Virus record (IMG/VR): IMGVR_UViG_3300025781_000011
Coordinates: 1-64,000 of that record
Length of the DNA stretch: 64,000 bases
Source of the DNA: a virus
Strand: one strand, 5' to 3'
In this document: in pieces, positions 52,268 to 59,406 of the stretch
Numbering within the stretch: position 1 is the first letter of the stretch
Layout: every line of letters begins with the position of its first letter
Program-made: the position numbers and the translations under genes
Notes under the pieces: generated by a model
What the model saw: the letters and a program-made list of their open reading frames with translations, nothing else
Database searches by the model: none
Told to the model about the DNA's origin: nothing

Positions 52268-52606
52268 ATGTTAATAGAAAAAGCTATCGAAGCCAATGAT
52301 GTTGTAACCATTAAGTTGGTTACTCAGGAAGAAATTGTTGCTAAATTTGTGTCACAAGATACCAATACAGTTACCATTCAAAAGCCAGTACTACTGAACG
52401 TGTCAATTGACGAAAAAACAGGAAGGCCTGGTATACAAATGCTCCCATTTTTTGTGCTGGGTGCTAATAGCGATTCAAAAATAACCTTAAAACATATTCA
52501 TATTATAACCATGCTTACAGCAGCTGATGAAGTTAAAAGTGGATATATCCACAACACGAGTGGTATTGCTGTACCAAGAGCAGGAGAAAAAGGTCTTATT
52601 GTATGA
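52268..52606 (+). CDS. Sm-like small protein
   Basis: The 112-aa protein (ATG at 52268 after AAGGA) opens with a helix (LIEKAIEA) and then a five-strand pattern (NDVVTIKLVTQEEIVAKFVSQDTNTVTIQKPVLLNV...GIQMLPFFVLGA...KITLKHIHIITML). This recalls the Sm/LSm beta-barrel: V-x-L, G/E-E-I, D-x-x-T-V-T-x-x-x-P. Similar proteins of unknown function occur in marine phages. Its stop overlaps the agmatinase start (ATGA). RNA binding is an attractive but unproven idea because structured RNAs are encoded nearby. Confidence 0.45.
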   Translation: MLIEKAIEANDVVTIKLVTQEEIVAKFVSQDTNTVTIQKPVLLNVSIDEKTGRPGIQMLPFFVLGANSDSKITLKHIHIITMLTAADEVKSGYIHNTSGIAVPRAGEKGLIV

Positions 52607-53619
52607 TATCTAAACCATTTCAAGGTTTACGTACATTTTGTAAAACATCCGACGATACAACAAAACGTTTTGCAGTTATAGGATTACCTAGCGATACTGC
52701 TACATCATATAGACCGGGTGCAAGATTTGCACCTGCTGCTATACGAGAATCAAGCATGATGCTAACGGATGGGTATCACCCTTATTTCAATGTCAACATT
52801 CGAGATCATACAGTGGATCTCGGCGATGCTGACATAACTGTCGGTAATACATTGAAAATGTTAGAACAAGTTGAAACAGTTACAAATAATGTATTAAATT
52901 GGAACAAGCATACAGTATTTCTGGGCGGTGATCACACAGTTACCATTGGAATACTACGTGCTATGAACAAGCGATATGGTAAGATAGCTGTTGTACATTT
53001 TGATGCACACTGTGATACATGGCGTACAAATTTTGATGAACCTGTTGGCCACGGAACTTGGTTGTATAATGCTATCACAGAAGAACTGGTTGATCCCACA
53101 AAGATTATTAGCATCGGAATACGAAGTCCTTCCGATAGTAAGTCCAGAAACTTTCTAGATCACCATGGTGGTACTACATTTACTGCTAGATATGCACAGA
53201 CTAACTTAATGGCCGTGATTTCAAACACAATTAAAATTATTGACCATACTCCGGTTTATCTTACATTCGATATTGATGCACTAGATCCTGCATATGCACC
53301 CGGTACCGGAACACCAGAAATTGGTGGACTATCCAGCATGTGGGTGTTAGAATGCTTGGAATATTTGGCTGGATTAAATTGGATAGGTATGGATCTAGTA
53401 GAGGTTTCACCTCCGTACGATCATGCTGAAATAACCAGTTTAGCTGCTGCTACCATTTGTTGGACTTATCTCAGCATGGTAATAGCCAAAAACCTACAAC
53501 AATCAACAGAAATCGACGATGTACACGACTGTGGTGCTGATGTAGATGACAATACAGATTTCCGTCCAGTTGAAAAACCCGCTGTTACAAGACCAACAGG
53601 ACCAACAGGTCCAAGTTGA
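52603..53619 (+). CDS. speB: Agmatinase/ureohydrolase
   Basis: The 338-aa protein has all manganese-ligand motifs of the ureohydrolase family: GGDHT (108-112), FDAHCD (133-138), DIDALDP (223-229) and a late Glu in DLVEVSPPYDHAE. The family hydrolyses agmatine or arginine to urea and an amine, and the overall form fits agmatinase, giving putrescine. Putrescine neutralises phage DNA and supports translation, so this is an auxiliary metabolic gene. The last 40 residues are an added low-complexity tail ending in RPTGPTGPS, unlike bacterial enzymes. Confidence 0.85.
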   Translation: MISKPFQGLRTFCKTSDDTTKRFAVIGLPSDTATSYRPGARFAPAAIRESSMMLTDGYHPYFNVNIRDHTVDLGDADITVGNTLKMLEQVETVTNNVLNWNKHTVFLGGDHTVTIGILRAMNKRYGKIAVVHFDAHCDTWRTNFDEPVGHGTWLYNAITEELVDPTKIISIGIRSPSDSKSRNFLDHHGGTTFTARYAQTNLMAVISNTIKIIDHTPVYLTFDIDALDPAYAPGTGTPEIGGLSSMWVLECLEYLAGLNWIGMDLVEVSPPYDHAEITSLAAATICWTYLSMVIAKNLQQSTEIDDVHDCGADVDDNTDFRPVEKPAVTRPTGPTGPS

Positions 53620-53643
53620 CAACTTAGATATTTGAAGTAATAG
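53616..53643 (+). promoter_or_regulatory. sigma70-like promoter for first RNA element
   Basis: TTGACA (53616-53621) overlaps the agmatinase stop, followed by a 16-base spacer and TAATAG (53638-53643). The transcript would begin near 53650, just before the hairpin region. Confidence 0.6.
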
Positions 53644-53649
53644 TTAAAC

Positions 53650-53775
53650 AGCCGGATACAGATATCCGGGACCTTCGCAAAGATACAATTCCGGAGGACT
53701 GAACAATTTATAGGGTTGATCTCCTATAATTCAGTCTGTGACGGTAAGTATCTTTGCAGAAGGCGATTCTGAGGG
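53650..53775 (+). ncRNA. Structured RNA candidate 1 / leader of the 62-aa gene
   Basis: Two stable structures follow the promoter. The first is a 7-bp tetraloop hairpin CCGGATA-CAGA-TATCCGG (53652-53669). The second is a long composite hairpin: GCAAAGATAC (53677-53686) pairs with GTATCTTTGC (53748-53757), GGACTGAA (53696-53703) with TTCAGTCT (53730-53737), and TTATAGG (53708-53714) with CCTATAA (53723-53729). The 62-aa gene starts 25 bases after it, so it may be a regulatory 5' leader or a small RNA. No known class was recognised. Confidence 0.55.
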
Positions 53776-53781
53776 TCCAAA

Positions 53782-53970
53782 ATGCAGAACGAAATTCGCG
53801 ATCAAAATGCACGTGATATTAATGCATTAATCAAATATGTCATGTGGTCTAAAGATAAAATTGCTGGTGGTGTCAGACAAGAACTAGCAATAGAAGCACT
53901 GTCTCGTATTGTGGATTATCCCATATCATTGATGAGATCCATTTCTGGCAAAGAAGACAGCGTTGATTGA
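53782..53970 (+). CDS. Small protein, unknown
   Basis: The 62-aa helical protein (EIRDQNARDINALIKYVMWSKDKIAGGVRQELAIEALSRIVDYPISLMRSISG) is preceded by GAGGG. Its stop overlaps the -35 box of the tmRNA promoter. It lies inside the RNA island and probably shares a transcript with the hairpin RNA upstream. No family recognised. Confidence 0.5.
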   Translation: MQNEIRDQNARDINALIKYVMWSKDKIAGGVRQELAIEALSRIVDYPISLMRSISGKEDSVD

Positions 53971-53996
53971 CAATTTAAAATAAGACACTATAAATA
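53967..53996 (+). promoter_or_regulatory. Overlapping sigma70-like and T4 late promoter for tmRNA
   Basis: TTGACA (53967-53972), a 16-base spacer and TATAAA (53989-53994) form a host-type promoter. The same -10 is part of an exact late octamer TATAAATA (53989-53996). The tmRNA could thus be transcribed both early and late. Confidence 0.72.
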
Positions 53997-54000
53997 AATT

Positions 54001-54325
54001 ACCATTGTTGATAGCAATGTAATAAAACGTTATGGACCCCGGGGCAGTACCGGGCTGATCTACCATAGTAACATTGTTTCCTAGGCTTAGCCCACGAAAT
54101 CGCCCTTTGCGGTTGGCAATGTTACTATGATGGGCCAGACATAGGATTAACAAGCGAATAAAGATTGAAGTAGATGGTCCGGCGAAAGCTTGGTTAATGC
54201 AATAAAACTAATAAATGCTAACGCATTTGCAAATGACAATACACCTGTTGTAGAGATGAAAATCGCTGCTTAAGGTTTAAGGTCTGCGGTCAGGGGAGAA
54301 CCGTATTAAACAATCTCCCTATTAC
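54001..54325 (+). ncRNA. ssrA: tmRNA, two-piece circularly permuted
   Basis: The acceptor piece comes first. T-arm CCCGG/CCGGG with a 7-base loop (54038-54054) leads to acceptor strand CTGATCT (54055-54061) and encoded ACCA (54062-54065). A 13-bp hairpin (CATAGTAACATTG, 54064-54076, with CAATGTTACTATG, 54117-54129) marks the removable spacer. The coding piece begins GGGCCAG (54132-54138), pairing with the acceptor strand with one mismatch and with G-U at the third pair, the alanine identity element. Then come a D-like GGATTAAC, the tag ANDNTPVVEMKIAA plus TAA (54229-54273) and an H-type pseudoknot (54286-54320). Permuted tmRNAs are typical of alphaproteobacteria. Confidence 0.92.
54229..54273 (+). 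other. tmRNA tag reading frame
   Basis: From resume codon GCA the frame reads ANDNTPVVEMKIAA then TAA. Tags starting ANDN and ending in a hydrophobic-Ala-Ala are the norm in alphaproteobacteria and mark stalled proteins for ClpXP-type proteolysis. The upstream in-frame GCT and GCA codons leave a few residues of uncertainty in the exact resume point. Confidence 0.88.
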
Positions 54326-54407
54326 TTTAAAAATCACAACAAGAGTTGACTTTTTTTGAACTATAAGTAAATATTGACGAACACTATTTGTAGTTGGAGT
54401 AACGTCC

Positions 54408-54602
54408 ATGTTGACAGCAAGAAATATAATAATAAAAGAAGTCATAGAATTTGTGGTAATCGAAGGCGTTATGTTCCTGGTTAAACGTGTGTTCAAAATC
54501 AACAAAAGACGTAAGACTGTTACAGCAATATTGAAGATAATTTCCAACATCGGCGTTATGGTTGCATCACGATATGTGACTGCTGCTGTTGCAATTATCT
54601 AA
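54408..54602 (+). CDS. Small membrane protein with two hydrophobic segments
   Basis: The 64-aa protein, preceded by GGAG, has two hydrophobic stretches (IIIKEVIEFVVIEGVMFLV and AILKIISNIGVMVASRYVTAAVAII) separated by a basic loop (KRVFKINKRRK). This hairpin topology with a positive loop suits a small inner-membrane protein. Whether it affects lysis or transport cannot be told. Confidence 0.5.
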   Translation: MLTARNIIIKEVIEFVVIEGVMFLVKRVFKINKRRKTVTAILKIISNIGVMVASRYVTAAVAII

Positions 54603-54609
54603 CCAACGG

Positions 54610-54637
54610 TTGCAATTTTAAACTTATCTATTATAAT
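54610..54637 (+). promoter_or_regulatory. sigma70-like promoter for structured RNA 2
   Basis: TTGCAA (54610-54615), a 16-base spacer and perfect TATAAT (54632-54637). Expected start near 54644, exactly where the structured RNA begins. Confidence 0.7.
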
Positions 54638-54643
54638 GATCTT

Positions 54644-54850
54644 GTGGGTCTGGAGGAAAGACGAGTCACAGATCCTAATCGTAGAGGAACAGCACGACCC
54701 AAATTTAGATCACCCGTAACAGGGGAGTAGCAGGTGCCAGGTAGGACAACTGGCTGAAAGATCTAATATTGGGAATCTGCGGTAGCCGGTGGACTACACT
54801 AGTAAGAGTCATTAGGACTGCGGATTTTAAACAGGTTACGATACCCACAC
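54644..54850 (+). ncRNA. Structured RNA candidate 2 (about 205 nt, unknown class)
   Basis: No protein frame with a ribosome site is present. The ends pair: GTGGGT (54645-54650) with ACCCAC (54843-54848). A second long-range helix joins TCCTAAT (54673-54679) and ATTAGGA (54811-54817). Local hairpins include GCCAG/CTGGC (54737-54755) and a CCC/GGG loop near 54712-54725. Purine-rich single-stranded stretches (GGAGGAAAG, GAGGAACAG) lie between. It has its own promoter and a late octamer follows it. GAGGAAAG and GTGCCAGGTA faintly recall RNase P RNA, but the other conserved regions are missing. Confidence 0.6.
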
Positions 54851-54884
54851 TTTAAACTTGACAGTTAATGCCACTGAATGGTAC

Positions 54885-54892
54885 TATAAATA
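54885..54892 (+). promoter_or_regulatory. T4-type late promoter, with overlapping sigma70-like elements
   Basis: Exact TATAAATA. TTGACA at 54858-54863 with TACTAT at 54882-54887 (18-base spacer) suggests dual early/late use. About 180 AT-rich bases follow without a supported gene before a terminator. The topoisomerase gene starts at 55189. Confidence 0.55.
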
Positions 54893-55070
54893 ACATTGCT
54901 TGGTATTAACCAGACAAACAGTTGATATCAAGTGATGTTTGATGAAACTTATTGTAGCGTAAATTATTTTTGTATTATTCAATCAGCCACGTGTATGCGT
55001 TGAATTGATTGAAATTTAACTTAATTATTTTTGTAAAAACTCGTAATATATTAACCTTATTAACTCGAAA
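54893..55070 (+). other. AT-rich non-coding stretch
   Basis: This interval holds only very short unsupported frames. It includes a TTGATATCAA palindrome near 54921 and A/T runs. It lies between the last promoter of the RNA island and a terminator, so it may be a short transcript or an unrecognised origin-like spacer. Nothing firm can be assigned. Confidence 0.4.
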
Positions 55071-55110
55071 GAAGCGATGTTGTACAGTTACAGCATCGCT
55101 TCAATCTTTT
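55071..55110 (+). terminator. Intrinsic terminator closing the RNA island
   Basis: A 13-bp stem GAAGCGATGTTGT / ACAGCATCGCTTC (one G-U) with loop ACAGTT is followed by AATCTTTTC. Confidence 0.75.
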
Positions 55111-55188
55111 CAGATGACAAATAAATTAATCGAAGTTAAAGTACTATATTGTACAAGTTACTGATAAAAGGTATAACTAACAACTGTC

Positions 55189-57075
55189 ATGTCAGAAGAA
55201 ATTATCAAACTCACAGATTACCAACATCATCGCAAACGTACAGAAATGTACCTGGGCAGTAGAACTGCTCATACACAAAACATAGTACATTGGAATGGAA
55301 CCAAATTACTGCCAATGGATCTAACCTGGACACCTGCTGTTTATTGTGCATTTAGAGAGCTACTAGATAATGCACTGGACGAGGTAATCGGTCACAAGAA
55401 AGGTTCCAAGATTGACATAACCTTTGAACCAAAAGAAATGGTGTTCTCAGTTACTGATGATGGTCGCGGTATTCCAATTGACTGGGATGAGAATGAACGT
55501 ATACACAAAGCTACACTGGCACTAACACAAGCCCGAGCTGGTCGTAACTTTGGTGATCGTCAAGAAGTACGTGGTACCAACGGCATTGGTGCAAGCACGG
55601 TTGTAAACTGCTCTGAATGGTTTCATTTAGAAATACATCGTGACGGCAAGAAGTTTATACAAGAGTTCAAAGAAGGATCCGACCTATTTCCAGAATTAAT
55701 AATCAATGAACCAAAGATTACCAAGAACGGTGGTCATAGCGGAACACAAGTTAAATTTAAATTAAGCAAGACTGTGTTTAAAAATGCCAAGTTACCTTTG
55801 GCATTTATGCAAGCACGTATACATGAAATAGCCGCTAACCATCCCAGGGTTAAATTTACGTTCAATGGCGAACGTATTATGGTCAAGCACTCAATTGAAC
55901 GCACATTCTTTAATGACAAAGAAGTTATTAAACTAAGCGTCGATGATAAGAACTTTAATAGTGCGTTCTATCTTGTGAGTAACTTTGCCAAAGACGGCGA
56001 GTATATACATACCACTGTAAATGATATTCCTGCGTTCAATGGCGGTACTCATATTGATACATTCAAGAGAATGTTCTATAGCGGGCTTATTCGAGCACTA
56101 GAACGTGAAAGCAAACGTCGAGGATTAACTCCTAATCGGTCTGACATCAGCGAGGGGTTGTTAATTTATAACGTGACGACTATGTTTTCTCCAGACTTTG
56201 ACTCACAATCTAAATCCAGACTCATTAATGAGAATGTTGACAGTTATATCAAAGCATACTTCGATAATGAGGAAGTGTTTAAGGACATTATCAAAAAGCA
56301 CAAGCCGTGGATTGACGAAATCTACGCAAGGTGTGCAGCTAGAACACAAAAACGAGATGACGCAGACTTGGCCAAGATTGGTCGCAAGCTCATGCGTAAC
56401 AAAGTACCAAAATTACTAGATGCCAATGGTAAAGACAGATCCACTTGTATTCTTATTATTACAGAAGGTGATTCTGCTAAAGGAATGATAAGTGCTGTAC
56501 GTGATCCAGAAGTACATGGCGCTTTACCCCTACGTGGTAAGATTCTAAACGTACGTGGCGAAGCACCCAAGGACATTGTAGAAAATCAAATCATACAGGA
56601 TCTAATGACCAGTATTGGTTGTGTGTTAGGCCAACGAGCTGAACGCAAAGATCTACGCTACGGTAAAGTATACTTGGCAGCGGATCAGGATCCAGACGGT
56701 GCTAACATTACTGCATTGTTGATCAACTTCTTTTATTTGTATTGGCCGGAGTTGTTTGATCCCAAACAGGAACCCTACTTTTATGCATTTCAAACTCCTT
56801 TTATTATTCAGGAGAAGGCCAAGAAACGTCACTACTGGTATGCTCACAACTATCACGAGTATGATCCTAAGGATTGGAAAAACTGTCCAAAGCCGACCAG
56901 AGCCAAGGGCCTGGGTAGTCTTGAAGAAGAAGATTGGATACACAGTTTAAAGGTACCTCAGTTGATTCCTATCACAGATGATGGTAAATTAGGTGAGGCA
57001 CTGGATTTGATATTTAATTCAGCAAGGGCTGATAATCGCAAGGAGTGGATTAGCTTAGATAATAAAATTAATTAA
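55189..57075 (+). CDS. 39: DNA topoisomerase II large subunit (gp39/gp60-like, GyrB-type)
   Basis: The 628-aa protein has an intact GHKL ATPase domain with ELLDNALDE (57-65), TDDGRGIP (89-96) and VRGTNGIGAS. The transducer domain and TOPRIM region follow with LIITEGDSAKGM and AADQDPDGANI. In T4 the equivalent is split into genes 39 and 60 by a mobile gene; here it is one continuous gene and the mobile gene lies after it. It ends with the KGLGSLEEEDW tail. With gp52 it relaxes DNA during replication. The ATG has only a weak, distant AAAAGG. Confidence 0.95.
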   Translation: MSEEIIKLTDYQHHRKRTEMYLGSRTAHTQNIVHWNGTKLLPMDLTWTPAVYCAFRELLDNALDEVIGHKKGSKIDITFEPKEMVFSVTDDGRGIPIDWDENERIHKATLALTQARAGRNFGDRQEVRGTNGIGASTVVNCSEWFHLEIHRDGKKFIQEFKEGSDLFPELIINEPKITKNGGHSGTQVKFKLSKTVFKNAKLPLAFMQARIHEIAANHPRVKFTFNGERIMVKHSIERTFFNDKEVIKLSVDDKNFNSAFYLVSNFAKDGEYIHTTVNDIPAFNGGTHIDTFKRMFYSGLIRALERESKRRGLTPNRSDISEGLLIYNVTTMFSPDFDSQSKSRLINENVDSYIKAYFDNEEVFKDIIKKHKPWIDEIYARCAARTQKRDDADLAKIGRKLMRNKVPKLLDANGKDRSTCILIITEGDSAKGMISAVRDPEVHGALPLRGKILNVRGEAPKDIVENQIIQDLMTSIGCVLGQRAERKDLRYGKVYLAADQDPDGANITALLINFFYLYWPELFDPKQEPYFYAFQTPFIIQEKAKKRHYWYAHNYHEYDPKDWKNCPKPTRAKGLGSLEEEDWIHSLKVPQLIPITDDGKLGEALDLIFNSARADNRKEWISLDNKIN

Positions 57076-57134
57076 AAATAAAATTTATCGCAGTGCAAAT
57101 ATATATTATAATTATACTAGCGATAAGGAAAATC

Positions 57135-58019
57135 ATGAAACAAGTTTATAAAATTACAAATATTAAGAATAACAAGTCTTACATTGGAATAGTCATAGCA
57201 AGAGATAAAGATTATCTTAAACGATTTCAGGAGCATATGACCGGTAAAGGCGGAGTTTATTTATGGAATGAGTTAAAATCAGGTAGCGCAACTGTTGAAG
57301 ATTTTGTAGTCGAGTTGTTAGAAGAAGGCAATCAGGATGATTTATATTTTAAAACTCAGGAGGAATTTTACATAGAATATTTAGGAACATTATGGCCCAA
57401 TGGTTATAACGGTAATAAAGGCAATTATATTGTAAAAACACCTGAGATATTACAAAAGGCTCGCAAAACTCGGTTTCAAAATCATCAAGCAGGACTACAT
57501 AAGTCAACTGGACGATCAGGTATGGCAATTTATAGATATCCAGACGGTAGCATTAAAAAATTATCTATAAATCATCCAGATGTTCTAAATAATACAGTAA
57601 AACATATTAATTATAATCCTGAATGTAAAACACGATTACTAGAACAAGAGATAGCAGAACAAAAAGAAAGAAACAATGGTTTAACAGATAAACAAGTTGC
57701 ATGGAAGGTAAAAATAGCTAAGTTGGCTAAACAATATCCGAATTTAGAATCCTGGCAACACGGCAGAGAGAAATTTAAAGAACGAATGGCAATGAAAGAT
57801 TTTACTGAAAAAGAAAAAGAACTGTACTATGAACGACGCTCTAAAATTGTAAAAGCAAATTGGGACTCTATGACACCTGAACAGCGACTTGAAAAATGTG
57901 GTCCTGGATTGCGGGCTCGAAATGCTCGTAAGGTATGCCCACACTGCGGAATAGAAACAAATTTAGGAAATTATACAAGATGGCACGGAGATAATTGTAA
58001 AAAGGCATCAGCAACATGA
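57135..58019 (+). mobile_element. GIY-YIG homing endonuclease between topoisomerase genes
   Basis: The 294-aa protein (ATG after AAGGA at 57126) starts with VYKITNIKNNKSYIGIV, the GIY-YIG pair in the form VYK...SYIG. The domain continues (LKRFQEHMTGKGGVYLWNELKSG) with a catalytic-type Glu in TQEEFYIEYLG. A Lys-rich DNA-binding middle follows. The C-terminal zinc-finger-like C-P-H-C-G...H-x-x-x-C reads VCPHCGIETNLGNYTRWHGDNCKKA. Its stop overlaps the gp52 start (ATGA). Homing genes in topoisomerase genes are known from T4-type phages. Confidence 0.88.
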
Positions 58020-59386
58020 CAATAACAATGTACCAGGATACTACAGATTATATTAAAACTACTAGTCGGGAATATTCCATATATGTATGCCAAAACCGCG
58101 GCATTCCTAGTATCAGTGATGGTCTTAAAGATGCACAACGTAAAGCTTTATTTGTTATTAAACCAATTAGTGAAAAAATTAAAACTATTTCTTTAGCAGG
58201 ATCAATGATATCAAGCGGTTGTTACCTCCATGGTGACGCAAGTGCTGCTGATACTTTAAGTTTAATGGCTGCTACGTACTGTAATAATGTCCCGTTCTTG
58301 CAAGGCATTGGTGCATTTGGTACCAAGGTTGGACCTACTGATTGGGGTGCTCCTCGTTATACCTATCTCAAAAAGAACGGCATAACAGAGGCACTAATAT
58401 ATCCTGACTACGATATTATTCCACTAAAAGAAAACTATGATGGTTCAGTATTAGAACCCAAGAACTTCTTACCGCTTGTACCTCTGGTGCTATTAAATGG
58501 TATTAGTGGTATTGCTGTGGGTTGGAGTACAGAAATACTACCACGCAAGTTAGAAGATCTAATTGAATCATGTATTAAGGTATTAGACGGTAAGAAGTTT
58601 GATCGACTGATTCCAACATATGATTACCTTGATTGTAAGACTCGTAACCTGGGCGGCAATGCCTGGGAGTTTACTGGTAAAGTCAGACTAGACGGCAGCA
58701 CAGTTTGGGTTGAAGAATTGCCACCTGATCTAACACTAGAAAAATTCAAAGCACGTCTTAACAAAATGGAAGACGATGATCAAATACAAACTTACATTGA
58801 TCGCAGTACAAAAGAGATCAAGATTGAAGTACGGTTCAAGCGTGGCACTATTAACGGTTGGACAGAAGATAAAGCAATCGAATTCTTCAAACTCAAGAGT
58901 AAAACAACTGAACGATTGGTTGTTCTTGACTGGGACGGTGATAGTATCAAGCAGTATGAAGATGCAGAAATACTGTTAACAGAGTTTGTGGCTTGGCGAT
59001 TGGGTTGGTATGTAACTCGTTATGAAAAGTTAGTTGCAGATGCTACCTATACACTGTGTTTCAACTTGGCACTTAAAGAGTGTATTGACAAGAACTTGCC
59101 CAAGTTTCTACCCACGGCCCAGAATAAAGCAGAAGTAGTTGAACAAATTAAAACCATATGTAACAAGGCTAAGATACCACTTGATGATGATCAAATAGAA
59201 CGTATTGCAAGTCTACCCAGCTATCGCTGGGCCCGGGATGCATATGATGAAATAGCCAAGCGCATTGCAGAGTTGACAGCTACTATTGCAGACTACCAAG
59301 ACATACTGGGTGATCCCACCAGACAACGAGCAATTTATAAGAGTGAGTTGCAAGCACTAAAGAAACTGCCAAAGATAGATCGTTAA
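58016..59386 (+). CDS. 52: DNA topoisomerase II medium subunit (gp52-like, GyrA-type)
   Basis: The 456-aa breakage-reunion subunit has catalytic Tyr 115 in WGAPRYTYLK, the preceding LKDAQRKALF winged-helix segment, HGDASAADTL, and GISGIAVGWSTEILPR. A coiled-coil C-terminal domain follows (AKRIAELTATIADYQDILGDPT). Length matches T4 gp52 (442 aa), and the DNA-wrapping C-terminal domain of gyrase is absent. It pairs with the gp39-like subunit. Confidence 0.95.
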   Translation: MTITMYQDTTDYIKTTSREYSIYVCQNRGIPSISDGLKDAQRKALFVIKPISEKIKTISLAGSMISSGCYLHGDASAADTLSLMAATYCNNVPFLQGIGAFGTKVGPTDWGAPRYTYLKKNGITEALIYPDYDIIPLKENYDGSVLEPKNFLPLVPLVLLNGISGIAVGWSTEILPRKLEDLIESCIKVLDGKKFDRLIPTYDYLDCKTRNLGGNAWEFTGKVRLDGSTVWVEELPPDLTLEKFKARLNKMEDDDQIQTYIDRSTKEIKIEVRFKRGTINGWTEDKAIEFFKLKSKTTERLVVLDWDGDSIKQYEDAEILLTEFVAWRLGWYVTRYEKLVADATYTLCFNLALKECIDKNLPKFLPTAQNKAEVVEQIKTICNKAKIPLDDDQIERIASLPSYRWARDAYDEIAKRIAELTATIADYQDILGDPTRQRAIYKSELQALKKLPKIDR

Positions 59387-59393
59387 ATAATTC

Positions 59394-59401
59394 TATAAAT
59401 A
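59394..59401 (+). promoter_or_regulatory. T4-type late promoter adjacent to start codon
   Basis: Exact TATAAATA ending six bases before the Nudix ATG. No ribosome site lies between them, so the transcript is expected to begin at or next to the ATG. Confidence 0.75.
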
Positions 59402-59406
59402 TCAGT

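Noticed and set aside
53677-53757. tRNA gene
   Set aside because: The first and last seven bases pair like an acceptor stem, but the interior folds as one long hairpin without D, anticodon or T arms.
54644-54850. RNase P RNA
   Set aside because: GAGGAAAG, GTGCCAGGTA and TGCGGTA occur, but the other universally conserved regions (notably the 3' ACAGAA...GGCTTA element) are missing, and the RNA is about half the usual length. It is kept as an unknown RNA.
55189-58019. A second split gene or intein at the topoisomerase
   Set aside because: The large subunit has all its domains and a normal C-terminus, and the homing gene lies between complete genes. No Hint-domain motifs are present.
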